Below, piece by piece: positions 1 to 5,479 of a stretch of DNA of 6,293 bases; the stretch's first letter is position 1, and the number at the start of each line of letters is the position of its first letter. The translations under genes were made by a program, and so were the position numbers. Under the pieces are notes generated by a model that did no database searches, was not told the DNA's origin, and saw only the letters and a list, made by a program, of their open reading frames with translations. This DNA comes from Deltaproteobacteria bacterium (lineage in GTDB: Bacteria; Desulfobacterota; Desulfobacteria; Desulfobacterales; JAFDFH01), in NCBI GenBank assembly GCA_019309945.1, contig JAFDFH010000157.1, positions 1-6,293 of the forward strand. The letters run 5' to 3'.

Positions 1-91
1 GATGATAACATTGTCAAAACAAACCCAAAATTGGGGAAAATAGCAGTTTTCGTTCAGGCACTATCTATGACTTGTAAAGCTAATGCAGCCA

Positions 92-118
92 TGATAACCT
101 GGCGTTGACAGGTTATCA
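92..118. promoter_or_regulatory. Perfect 10-bp inverted repeat (operator- or hairpin-like)
   Basis: TGATAACCTG (92-101) and CAGGTTATCA (109-118) are exact reverse complements separated by 7 bases. The dyad lies about 90 bp before the first gene's start codon. No T-tract follows on either strand, so it is not a standard intrinsic terminator. The spacer and right arm contain TTGACA (105-110), a perfect -35 hexamer, but only weak -10 matches follow (TGTGAA at 127-132, spacer 16). A repressor operator covering a promoter is therefore possible but unproven. A 5' leader RNA hairpin is the alternative. The repeat is seen directly; its function is inferred. Confidence 0.6.
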
Positions 119-190
119 CAGAAAAATGTGAACGGTTGCAGCATTAAAGAATCTGTGGTTGCAATCCGGGAAAAATCCATGATGCAAAAG

Positions 191-198
191 AAAGGAGA
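191..198 (+). promoter_or_regulatory. Ribosome binding site that fixes the start at 206
   Basis: AAAGGAGA with core AAGGAG (192-197) lies 8 bases before ATG 206. The same frame is open upstream to a GTG at 128 and has ATGs at 179 and 182, but none of these has a comparable site. Homology-like sequence also begins only after 206. Confidence 0.85.
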
Positions 199-205
199 CG
201 GAGCG

Positions 206-1276
206 ATGCCCCATAACTTTCAGGCCAAATGCCTCCCCGTTTTGATCGGCAGCCTTCCGCTGGATGATCATGAGGAAGCAATAAGACTCGTTTTAAAATA
301 TACACCTGAAATACCCATATGGGTTCAGTTGCCGGTTTTCAAAGAAGAAGGGATGATTGCGCAGTTCCTTCCAGGATTTCCCAATGTTGCCATTGAAAAA
401 GATAAGGTGTTTATCAACACTGCTGACGAAAACTTTGATGAAGACCTTCTTAAGTTCTACGAAGACTATATGGCCGTCATTGATAGAGAAACAGATCTTT
501 ACAATTCCAGGTTTATCCTTAAACCGGATACTGCCGGTGGATTTTTCGCGTTGTTTGACCATTTCCATACCCTTGCCACACCTCTAAATGCGGTAAAAGG
601 GCAAATAACCGGTCCGATAACGTTTTGTACCGGTTTGAAGGATCAAAATGGAAGAGCCATTTTTTATAATGAGCAGGTAAAGGATGCGGCCGTAAAACTG
701 CTTGCACTAAAAGCCGCATGGCAGGCCCGACGGCTTTCAACGTTCGGATGTCCGGTCATCATTTTTATAGATGAACCTGCCCTGGCCGGGTTCGGTTCAT
801 CTGAATTTATCAGTATTACACGTGAAGAAGTAACGATGTGCCTGACGGAAGTGATTGAAGCCATCCATGGGGAAGGGGGGTTGGCCGGGATCCATGTTTG
901 TGCAAATACGGATTGGGCCATGGTTCTGGAATCATCAGTCGATATCGTTAATTTCGATGCATATTCCTATTTTGATAAATTTATCCTTTATCCGGATCAA
1001 ATTGTGAATTTTTTTAAATCCGGTCGCATCCTGGCCTGGGGCATTGTGCCCACATTAAATGTCGAAGATATTGAAAAGGAAACCAAGGATTCACTGTTGG
1101 CCAGGTGGGAGACCCGATCCAGAAAAATTGAGGAACTTGGCATTGCCAGGTCTGATATTTTGGCCCAGTCTCTTATTACACCAAGTTGCGGCGCAGGTTC
1201 CTTGCACGTTGATCACGCCATAAAGGTGCTTCGGTTAACAAGAGAAATCTCGGAAAATTTAAGAAAACAAATTTAG
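206..1276 (+). CDS. MetE C-terminal-like / UROD-superfamily protein, putative cobalamin-independent-type methyltransferase
   Basis: A 356-residue single-barrel protein resembling the C-terminal catalytic half of cobalamin-independent methionine synthase and related UROD/MtaA-type methyltransferases. Visible marks are an N-terminal IGSLP motif (about residues 14-18), a GQITGPITF strand-loop (132-140), IDEPAL (188-193), His230-X-Cys232 and Cys328 in a PSCGAG motif. In this superfamily the His, the Cys of HxC and the late Cys bind the zinc that activates a thiol such as homocysteine. All three are present, so an active metal site is likely. The fourth MetE ligand, a Glu, is not obvious; Asp251 in NFDAY may take that place. 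The protein lacks the N-terminal MetE domain, as do short folate-independent methionine synthases and corrinoid-dependent methyltransferases, so the methyl donor and acceptor cannot be named. It is cytoplasmic, with no signal or membrane segment. It lies 21 bp upstream of a MoxR ATPase gene in a probable operon. Family call firm, substrate unknown. Confidence 0.85.
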   Translation: MPHNFQAKCLPVLIGSLPLDDHEEAIRLVLKYTPEIPIWVQLPVFKEEGMIAQFLPGFPNVAIEKDKVFINTADENFDEDLLKFYEDYMAVIDRETDLYNSRFILKPDTAGGFFALFDHFHTLATPLNAVKGQITGPITFCTGLKDQNGRAIFYNEQVKDAAVKLLALKAAWQARRLSTFGCPVIIFIDEPALAGFGSSEFISITREEVTMCLTEVIEAIHGEGGLAGIHVCANTDWAMVLESSVDIVNFDAYSYFDKFILYPDQIVNFFKSGRILAWGIVPTLNVEDIEKETKDSLLARWETRSRKIEELGIARSDILAQSLITPSCGAGSLHVDHAIKVLRLTREISENLRKQI

Positions 1277-1282
1277 AAATGG

Positions 1283-1297
1283 GGGAACCAGATTCCC
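1283..1297 (+). promoter_or_regulatory. Small dyad covering the moxR-like gene's ribosome binding site
   Basis: GGGAA (1283-1287) and TTCCC (1293-1297) pair perfectly around a 5-base loop. The 3' arm abuts ATG 1298, and the 5' arm takes up most of the only Shine-Dalgarno-like stretch (GGGGGA, 1281-1286). The upstream stop codon is at 1274-1276, so a terminating ribosome would reach the stem. Translational coupling to the upstream gene is a reasonable inference. The stem is short and may be fortuitous. Confidence 0.35.
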
Positions 1298-2152
1298 ATG
1301 GTTAATAATCAATCGTATATCAGATTTTCAGGGGCCAACCGTTACGTTTTGGATGATGAGCTTGCCAGCATTGTTAATATAACAATGACGCTTGAAATGC
1401 CTTTTTTGCTGAAAGGGGAACCAGGCACCGGCAAAACCATGCTTGCCCATGCCATTGCGGAGAGCCTGAATATGCCCCTTATTGTATTAAACGTAAAATC
1501 AAGCATGAAGCTTGTTGATGCCCTCTACCAGTATGATACCCTGACCAGGCTCAATGACAGTCGTTTTGGGGATTCGAACAGGGATGTTAGTAATATTGAA
1601 GAATATATCCGCATGGGAAAGATCGGCCAGGCCTTTACCTCAGAGAAGCGGACCGTCCTGTTAATCGATGAAATCGACAAGGCCGATACCGATTTTCAGG
1701 ATGATATGTTGGATGTTCTCGATCAAATGGAATTCGATATTATTGAAATTGATAAAACCATAAAGGCCTTGCATCGACCGGTCATTGTGATTACTTCCAA
1801 TGCCAAGAGAGATCTGTCCGATCCTTTCCTGGGTCGTTGTAATTTTCACCACATTGCATTCCCGGATCCTAAAATGATGAGGAAAATTTTAAGGGTTCAC
1901 TTTCCTGATATTGATGTGGAACTAACAGAAAACGCCCTGACCACCTTTTACAGGCTTCGGGATTTTGATGATATTGAAAAGAAACCTGCAACCCGGGAAC
2001 TGATAAACTGGATCAGGGCCCTAAATGCGGATCCCGACTTCAAACCCAAAAATTTGATGGAAGGTAATCTGCCATTTCTGGGCGTTTTGTATAAAAAAAG
2101 CCAGGATTATGAGAAAGCCTGGAATGTGATTAACAGTCGTCGGCGATCCTAG
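1298..2152 (+). CDS. MoxR-family AAA+ ATPase
   Basis: A 284-residue cytoplasmic AAA+ ATPase. It shows Walker A GEPGTGKT (40-47, Lys46), Walker B LLIDE (121-125, Asp124/Glu125), a sensor-1 Asn in ITSN (Asn168), a candidate arginine finger Arg180 in FLGRC, and a sensor-2 Arg233 in KPATRELINW, the MoxR-type K-P-[ST]-x-x-E-L-I-x-W signature. All catalytic elements are intact and the length is usual for the family. MoxR ATPases work with VWA-domain partners as chaperone-like machines that mature or insert cofactors into enzymes; a VWA gene follows directly here. The start at 1298 is preceded by GGGGGA at a somewhat long spacing of 11 bases. The gene lies 21 bp after the methyltransferase-like gene, so co-transcription is likely. 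The client protein is not shown by the sequence. Confidence 0.92.
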   Translation: MVNNQSYIRFSGANRYVLDDELASIVNITMTLEMPFLLKGEPGTGKTMLAHAIAESLNMPLIVLNVKSSMKLVDALYQYDTLTRLNDSRFGDSNRDVSNIEEYIRMGKIGQAFTSEKRTVLLIDEIDKADTDFQDDMLDVLDQMEFDIIEIDKTIKALHRPVIVITSNAKRDLSDPFLGRCNFHHIAFPDPKMMRKILRVHFPDIDVELTENALTTFYRLRDFDDIEKKPATRELINWIRALNADPDFKPKNLMEGNLPFLGVLYKKSQDYEKAWNVINSRRRS

Positions 2153-2218
2153 TTTCCGGTTTGGCCAACTTTTTCTATCCCCACAGTGCGGGATCTTCGA
2201 CGTTTCCTGAGAACCCGG

Positions 2219-2231
2219 TTCGCAAAGCGAA
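2219..2231 (+). promoter_or_regulatory. Dyad at the start of the VWA gene, no Shine-Dalgarno visible
   Basis: TTCGC-AAA-GCGAA is a perfect 5-bp inverted repeat ending 5 bases before ATG 2237, where a ribosome binding site would be expected. No GGAG-like sequence is present. The codon just before the ATG (2234-2236) is an in-frame TAG, so the start cannot lie further upstream. The spacer between the MoxR and VWA genes (2153-2236, 84 bp) holds no other clear signal. Confidence 0.35.
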
Positions 2232-2236
2232 TATAG

Positions 2237-3430
2237 ATGTTCGTCGATTTTTTCTATAAATTGAAAAATTCTGGAATTCCTGTCAGTCCGACATCCTTTC
2301 TGACCCTTCAAAAGGCGCTCAGCAAAGGCCTAGTCAGCTCCGTGGATGATTTCTACACTGCAGCAAGGACCGTTCTGATAAAAAGTGAGCGGTACTTTGA
2401 TCTTTATGACCAAGTCTTCGCCCACCATTTTGAGGGCGCGGAGATACCGGATAATGAAAGCATTGATCTCACCGAAGTGGCACGGGCCATGCTGGAAGAA
2501 TGGTTGCAAGATCCCATGACCCTTTCCCAGGCCCTTGAAGTTGATGAAGCCACCCTTGCCAAACTCTCTCCTGAAGAACTGATCAAGTATTTCATCAAAC
2601 GATTGGAAGATCAGAAAGAACGTCACGATGGGGGCAACCGTTGGATCGGGACCGGGGGCACAGCCCCTGTTGGCCATTCCGGTTTTCATCCGGGGGGTAT
2701 GCGGGTGGGAGGTGTTTCCAGGAATAGGTCGGCCGTGAAAGTCGCCATGGATAGAAGGTATAAAGATTATTCCTGCACCGGCCCCTTGACCCAAGCCATG
2801 ATCGGGGAGGCGTTAAAGCGGCTTCGCAATATGATACCAACAGGCCCGGAAGATACAGTTAACATTGACGCCACAATTTACCAGACCATGAAAAACGCGG
2901 GTGAAATTGAGCTCATTTTTGATAGAAGTTTGAAAAATCGTCTGAAGGTGATACTTGTAATTGACAATGGTGGATGGTCTATGGACTCTTACATATCGGT
3001 GGTACAGACACTTTTTGATTATGCAAGATCACAGTTTAAGGATTTAAAGACCTTTTTTTTTCACAACACCATCTATGAGTATATATGGGAGGATTCGGCT
3101 CGAACAAAAAAGCCGCAAAAAGTTGAAGAACTTGTACGCCTTGACCCGGAAACGCGTTTTATCATAGTGGGTGACGCGACAATGGCCCCCTATGAACTGA
3201 TGGTCGCGGACGGGTCGATACATATCGAAGAACGGAGCGGCAAACCGAGTGTCGAGTGCCTCAAACTTCTCGTCAAAACATTTCCCCATTCCGTTTGGTT
3301 GAATCCCACACACCAGCGCACATGGGACTACACCCAGACGATTACAATCATCCGCAAGATTTTTCCCATGTTTGAGCTTACCCTCGATGGGCTGGAAAAG
3401 GCGATCAATCATCTGATGAGTAAAAATTGA
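2237..3430 (+). CDS. CoxE-like VWA-domain protein, partner of the MoxR ATPase
   Basis: A 397-residue cytoplasmic protein of the CoxE-like VWA family. The N-terminal part (about 1-125) begins with the MFVDFFYKLK...G.PVSPT signature of this group and is helical and acidic. A Gly-rich linker (about 131-160, including GTGGTAPVGHSGF) separates it from a C-terminal VWA-like domain (about 235-397). That domain has strand VILVIDNGGWSM (238-249) at the metal-ion-dependent adhesion site and a second acidic loop VGDATMAPYEL (311-321). The canonical DxSxS is degenerate here: Asp243 is kept but Gly245 replaces the first Ser, and Ser248 is shifted by one. Metal binding may therefore be altered. The protein most likely acts as substrate adaptor for the MoxR ATPase encoded just upstream. 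The start is fixed by an in-frame stop immediately before the ATG. A run of nine T (3053-3061) lies in the frame without breaking it. The gene ends 11 bp from the convergent tatD stop. Confidence 0.88.
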   Translation: MFVDFFYKLKNSGIPVSPTSFLTLQKALSKGLVSSVDDFYTAARTVLIKSERYFDLYDQVFAHHFEGAEIPDNESIDLTEVARAMLEEWLQDPMTLSQALEVDEATLAKLSPEELIKYFIKRLEDQKERHDGGNRWIGTGGTAPVGHSGFHPGGMRVGGVSRNRSAVKVAMDRRYKDYSCTGPLTQAMIGEALKRLRNMIPTGPEDTVNIDATIYQTMKNAGEIELIFDRSLKNRLKVILVIDNGGWSMDSYISVVQTLFDYARSQFKDLKTFFFHNTIYEYIWEDSARTKKPQKVEELVRLDPETRFIIVGDATMAPYELMVADGSIHIEERSGKPSVECLKLLVKTFPHSVWLNPTHQRTWDYTQTITIIRKIFPMFELTLDGLEKAINHLMSKN

Positions 3431-3441
3431 AATAGGATTGT

Positions 3442-4218
3442 TCAAATATTAAACAACCGGCAGGTGTTTCCCCATATCACCGTGGCCAGATATTCCGGGT
3501 CCTCTTTTCTTACCTCGGCCAGCTTAAGGAGAACCGATTTGACAAAAGCCGGTTCATTGCGGCGGAATCGGTTTTTTTCAGGGACTGGTGTGAGATACGG
3601 TGCATCGGTCTCGACCAGAAGCTGTTCCACCGGGATAAGGGGAGCAAGTTTACGCAATTCAGCTCCACGGCTTTTTAATGTGAGGATGCCGGTGATCCCG
3701 ATGTAAAAGCCAATTTCAAGGTATTGTTCAAGCTCAGCTTTGTTGCCGGTGAAACAATGAACAACGGCCTTCCTGCCCTTATCGTGATGTGCTTTCAGGA
3801 TCTCGAGGAATCGTCCCTTGCTGTCCCTTTCATGGAAAATAAGAGGAAGATTCAACTCGTCAGCAACTTCAAGCTGCCGAACCAACCATTTTTCCTGATC
3901 TTTTCTTGGTGAAAACATACGATTATAATCGAGCCCGATTTCTCCCCAGGCATGCACATTAGGGTTTTTTGCAAGGTTACGTAGAAAATCAAGGGTTAAT
4001 TCATTGCAGTCTTTTACATCATGTGGATGAACGCCGACCGATGCATAAATCCCGGGTCGGGTTTCTGCTATTGCAACCGCTTTGCTTGCACTCGGCATAT
4101 TAATGCCTACGGTCATAAGCTTTTCAACACCTGTGTTATCGGCACGATTAATAACCGCCTCCACATCACTGTCAAATGCACTATCATCAAGATGGCAGTG
4201 GCTGTCGAACAGTTTCAT
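3442..4218 (-). CDS. tatD: TatD-family metal-dependent hydrolase (putative deoxyribonuclease)
   Basis: A 258-residue member of the TatD/YcfH family, amidohydrolase-fold enzymes that use two divalent metals and are reported to act as 3'-5' DNases or in related nucleic-acid turnover. All expected ligands are visible: His7-X-His9 in DSHCHLD, GVHPHD (62-67), Glu93 in GEIGLDY, His129 in IFHERD, His154 in HCFTG, and Asp205 in ETDAPYL. The conserved NEPAFV motif (221-226) and a C-terminal GNTCRLF (250-256) are also present. Length matches the family norm. The open frame extends 21 codons upstream to 4281, but I start at 4218. AAGGGAGA stands just ahead of that ATG, and MKLFDSHCHL is the normal family N-terminus. 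It is transcribed alone, convergent with the MoxR/VWA operon. Cytoplasmic. The exact substrate cannot be read from sequence. Confidence 0.95.
   Translation of the reverse strand: MKLFDSHCHLDDSAFDSDVEAVINRADNTGVEKLMTVGINMPSASKAVAIAETRPGIYASVGVHPHDVKDCNELTLDFLRNLAKNPNVHAWGEIGLDYNRMFSPRKDQEKWLVRQLEVADELNLPLIFHERDSKGRFLEILKAHHDKGRKAVVHCFTGNKAELEQYLEIGFYIGITGILTLKSRGAELRKLAPLIPVEQLLVETDAPYLTPVPEKNRFRRNEPAFVKSVLLKLAEVRKEDPEYLATVIWGNTCRLFNI
3532..3578 (+). terminator. Candidate intrinsic terminator for plus-strand transcripts, inside tatD
   Basis: AACCGATT (3532-3539) pairs exactly with AATCGGTT (3566-3573). An inner GCCG/CGGC stem (3548-3551 with 3560-3563) strengthens the fold. A run of seven T (3572-3578) follows, two of which belong to the stem. 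It lies about 100 bases past the VWA stop on the same strand, so it could end the 206-3430 operon. It also encodes residues of the conserved TatD NEPAFV region, so the match may be a by-product of coding constraint. No other terminator-like structure was seen between 3430 and 3531. Confidence 0.35.
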
Positions 4219-4224
4219 GAGAAA

Positions 4225-4232
4225 TCTCCCTT
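4225..4232 (-). promoter_or_regulatory. Ribosome binding site for tatD
   Basis: On the minus strand this reads AAGGGAGA, 6 bases before ATG 4218-4216. It decides in favour of this start over the longer frame beginning at 4281. Confidence 0.75.
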
Positions 4233-4277
4233 GTCTTTTTAAACAGGAGTTCCTATTACCAATAATCATCGATGAGA

Positions 4278-4427
4278 TCAATTTAATAAATGTTTACGCT
4301 GCGGAATAACGCTTTCAACGCATCTTGGGAGCTTGTCGGCCGCCGGCGATTTGTCGAGGTATTTGCCGTCAGCCAAAGTTTGAGCATAACGCAAAGATCG
4401 GGCAAAAAGACCGTTTCTGGATGGGCA
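4278..4427 (-). pseudogene. Possible C-terminal remnant of an unidentified gene
   Basis: The minus strand is open for 50 codons between an in-frame TAG (4428-4430) and a TGA (4278-4280), which ends 59 bases before the tatD start. The last residues read like a normal protein tail (for example VIPQRKHLLN at the end), but the frame has no ATG. A second minus-strand frame just upstream (about 4378-4503) also gives a protein-like string that ends inside this one, which would fit a frameshifted, decayed gene. I do not recognise the family, and a chance open frame is quite possible. A 61-codon plus-strand frame over the same bases (4290-4475) has no ribosome binding site and looks less protein-like. 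Confidence 0.2.
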
Positions 4428-4579
4428 CTAGGTAGTATTCTAATGTTCGATGATGATCGTTTTGCGCTACACTAAACCATTTTGACGGGTTTACTGAAAA
4501 TACAGACCATTAGTTTCTCCCTGCGGGAGTACAGCGTGCACCTAGTTGTGAGAATAAACACAAAAAGACGATTTTTTCT

Positions 4580-4606
4580 TTGACATAAATTATCAAATTG
4601 TACTAA
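4580..4606 (+). promoter_or_regulatory. Weak promoter-like hexamers upstream of hdrC
   Basis: A perfect TTGACA (4580-4585) is followed after 15 bases by TACTAA (4601-4606), which matches the -10 consensus at only three positions and at a short spacing. It may be a second, regulated or inactive promoter. The site at 4686-4713 is better. Confidence 0.2.
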
Positions 4607-4625
4607 GCAACTTAATTCTAAGCGT

Positions 4626-4646
4626 TGTATTCAACCCTGTATTCAA
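4626..4646. repeat. Direct repeat TGTATTCAA, 12-bp period
   Basis: TGTATTCAA occurs at 4626-4634 and again at 4638-4646. The repeat starts are 12 bp apart and the flanking bases are also similar. It lies about 40-60 bp before the -35 box of the better hdrC promoter candidate, a place where activator sites are common. Binding by a regulator is inference only. Confidence 0.4.
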
Positions 4647-4685
4647 TCGCCTGATACCCGCTACGGGATGCTCGCTAACTCAAAA

Positions 4686-4713
4686 TTGGAATTTTATTTT
4701 CTTTTTATATAAT
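4686..4713 (+). promoter_or_regulatory. Candidate sigma-70-type promoter for hdrCB
   Basis: TTGGAA (4686-4691; 4 of 6 to the -35 consensus) and a perfect TATAAT (4708-4713) are separated by 16 bases in AT-rich sequence. Transcription would begin near 4720 and give a leader of about 170 bases before the hdrC start. This leader would hold the tandem repeat and the hairpins described below. Confidence 0.5.
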
Positions 4714-4728
4714 GATTAACATCCTTAA

Positions 4729-4765
4729 TTTTAGGCACTTTAGTGCATTTTAGGCATTTTAGGCA
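4729..4765. repeat. Four tandem copies of a TTTTAGGCA-like unit
   Basis: TTTTAGGCA occurs at 4729-4737, 4748-4756 and 4757-4765. A variant CTTTAGTGCA occupies 4738-4747, giving four head-to-tail units of 9-10 bp. The first two units also form a small palindrome, GCAC-TTTA-GTGC (4735-4746). The array starts some 15 bp after the -10 hexamer, so it falls in the presumed 5' leader. It could be regulator sites or a slippage-generated simple repeat. Confidence 0.55.
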
Positions 4766-4795
4766 TTTGTAGCTCGGGTTTTTACCGTTACAGTT

Positions 4796-4837
4796 GCCCC
4801 AATGGGCCACTTCTTCCGAGCACAGTCTTGGAAGAAG
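4796..4837 (+). promoter_or_regulatory. Leader RNA hairpins ahead of hdrC
   Basis: CTTCTTCCGAG (4810-4820) pairs with CTTGGAAGAAG (4827-4837) to give an 11-bp stem with one G-U pair and a 6-base loop. Just before it, GCCC (4796-4799) pairs with GGGC (4804-4807). No T-run follows, so it is not a simple terminator. It ends 54 bases before the hdrC start. A role in mRNA stability or leader-based control is possible. No known riboswitch class is recognised. Confidence 0.45.
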
Positions 4838-4877
4838 CGTAGATGCTTAATGGTAACTTTTGGAAATGGAATGCACA

Positions 4878-4882
4878 GAGGG
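4878..4882 (+). promoter_or_regulatory. Ribosome binding site that fixes the hdrC start
   Basis: GAGGG lies 9 bases before ATG 4892. The frame is open further upstream (ATGs at 4802, 4850 and 4871), but those codons lie in the hairpin leader or overlap this site. The protein-family similarity begins after 4892. Confidence 0.75.
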
Positions 4883-4891
4883 ATAAACCCC

Positions 4892-5479
4892 ATGGCTCAG
4901 GAAATTTTGCAACTCGATTATCAGTTTTTAGATCAGGTGGAAGCTGCCGGACCGTTTGATGCCGGCGCGTGTTTTCAGTGCCGCAAGTGTACAAATGGTT
5001 GTCCAGTCACTTTTGCAATGGACCTTTTTCCTGACGAAGTGATTCGACTGGTGATACTGGGACAGCGTGAAAAGGTATTAAATTGTCGAACCATCTGGGT
5101 TTGTGCGGCCTGCGAAACCTGCACCACGCGATGCCCCAATGGCGTAAAAATTGCGGAATTAATGGACCGCCTCAAAGAAATGGCTATTGAGGAAGGCGTG
5201 CCGTCCCCACAACCACAGATTTTCACGTTGCACCGGACTTTTCTCAATAACATAAAAAGAAGGGGAAGAATTTTTGAAGCAACGCTCCTTCCAATTTATA
5301 TGCTCCGAAGCGGTGCGCTCCTGAAAAAATGGAATGAGGGGACCTGGTATGATGAAATGAAACTGGGCTGGAAAATGTTCTACAAGGGGAGAATGCCGGT
5401 TTTCCCCAAAGGTATCAAAGGGAAAAAGGAAGTTCGTAAGATTTTAACTCAATCTAAAAAGACAAAAAGCAAATCATGA
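4892..5479 (+). CDS. hdrC: CoB-CoM heterodisulfide reductase-like iron-sulfur subunit HdrC
   Basis: A 195-residue iron-sulfur protein of the HdrC family. Two ferredoxin-like motifs are intact: Cys27-x2-Cys30-x2-Cys33-x3-Cys37-Pro and Cys71-x2-Cys74-x2-Cys77-x3-Cys81-Pro, each expected to hold one [4Fe-4S] cluster. In Hdr complexes HdrC passes electrons from the flavoprotein HdrA to the catalytic subunit HdrB. The segment after residue 100 is helical-looking and ends in a very Lys-rich tail (about 170-195). There is no membrane anchor, so this is the soluble HdrABC type rather than HdrDE. Its last four bases (ATGA) overlap the hdrB start, which signals translational coupling. In bacteria such as sulfate reducers these complexes act in cytoplasmic electron transfer or bifurcation; the physiological disulfide or other substrate is not known from sequence. 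Confidence 0.92.
   Translation: MAQEILQLDYQFLDQVEAAGPFDAGACFQCRKCTNGCPVTFAMDLFPDEVIRLVILGQREKVLNCRTIWVCAACETCTTRCPNGVKIAELMDRLKEMAIEEGVPSPQPQIFTLHRTFLNNIKRRGRIFEATLLPIYMLRSGALLKKWNEGTWYDEMKLGWKMFYKGRMPVFPKGIKGKKEVRKILTQSKKTKSKS

Larger units (their letters stand above)
4219..4891. other. Intergenic region between the divergent tatD and hdrC genes
   Basis: This 673-bp stretch has no intact gene I can support. The tatD-proximal part (to about 4430) has near-average GC and may contain a decayed open frame on the minus strand. From about 4555 to 4770 the sequence is AT-rich, with direct repeats and promoter-like hexamers, as expected for a control region. From about 4795 to 4840 there are RNA-hairpin-forming repeats. 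I found no convincing sigma-70 promoter for tatD. A small dyad CTCCC-TGC-GGGAG (4517-4529) lacks any T-tract and is unassigned. Confidence 0.7.

Noticed and set aside
24..35. CCCAAAATTGGG dyad near the left edge as a terminator
   Set aside because: The stem is at most 4-5 bp with a tiny loop and no T-tract follows.
128..205. 26-codon N-terminal extension of the methyltransferase-like gene from GTG 128
   Set aside because: No ribosome binding site at 128, 179 or 182, while AAGGAG is ideally placed for ATG 206. The extension would also sit next to the dyad and lacks family-like sequence.
2330..2840. Overlapping minus-strand open frames, the longest 154 codons
   Set aside because: They lie opposite the well-supported VWA gene, have Pro/Gly/His-rich compositions typical of antisense shadows and no recognisable domain.
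3053..3061. Run of nine T in the VWA gene as a programmed frameshift site
   Set aside because: The frame is intact on both sides and continues into conserved sequence. No overlapping alternative frame of interest follows, so it is only a slippage-prone tract.
3044..3445. 133-codon minus-strand open frame opposite the VWA C-terminus
   Set aside because: It mirrors conserved VWA codons and shows no ribosome binding site or domain. It would also overlap the tatD stop.
4219..4281. 21-codon upstream extension of tatD
   Set aside because: AAGGGAGA directly precedes the internal ATG, and the conserved family N-terminus begins there.
4565..4580. AAAAAGACGATTTTTT-like sequence as a terminator hairpin
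   Set aside because: The potential stem is only A-T pairs with no GC core, so it is not a credible intrinsic terminator.
4729..4765. Tandem repeats as a CRISPR array
   Set aside because: Units are 9-10 bp with no spacers, and no cas genes are present.
4802..4891. 30-codon upstream extension of hdrC
   Set aside because: It is formed by the leader hairpin sequence. GAGGG before ATG 4892 and the HdrC family N-terminus favour the later start.
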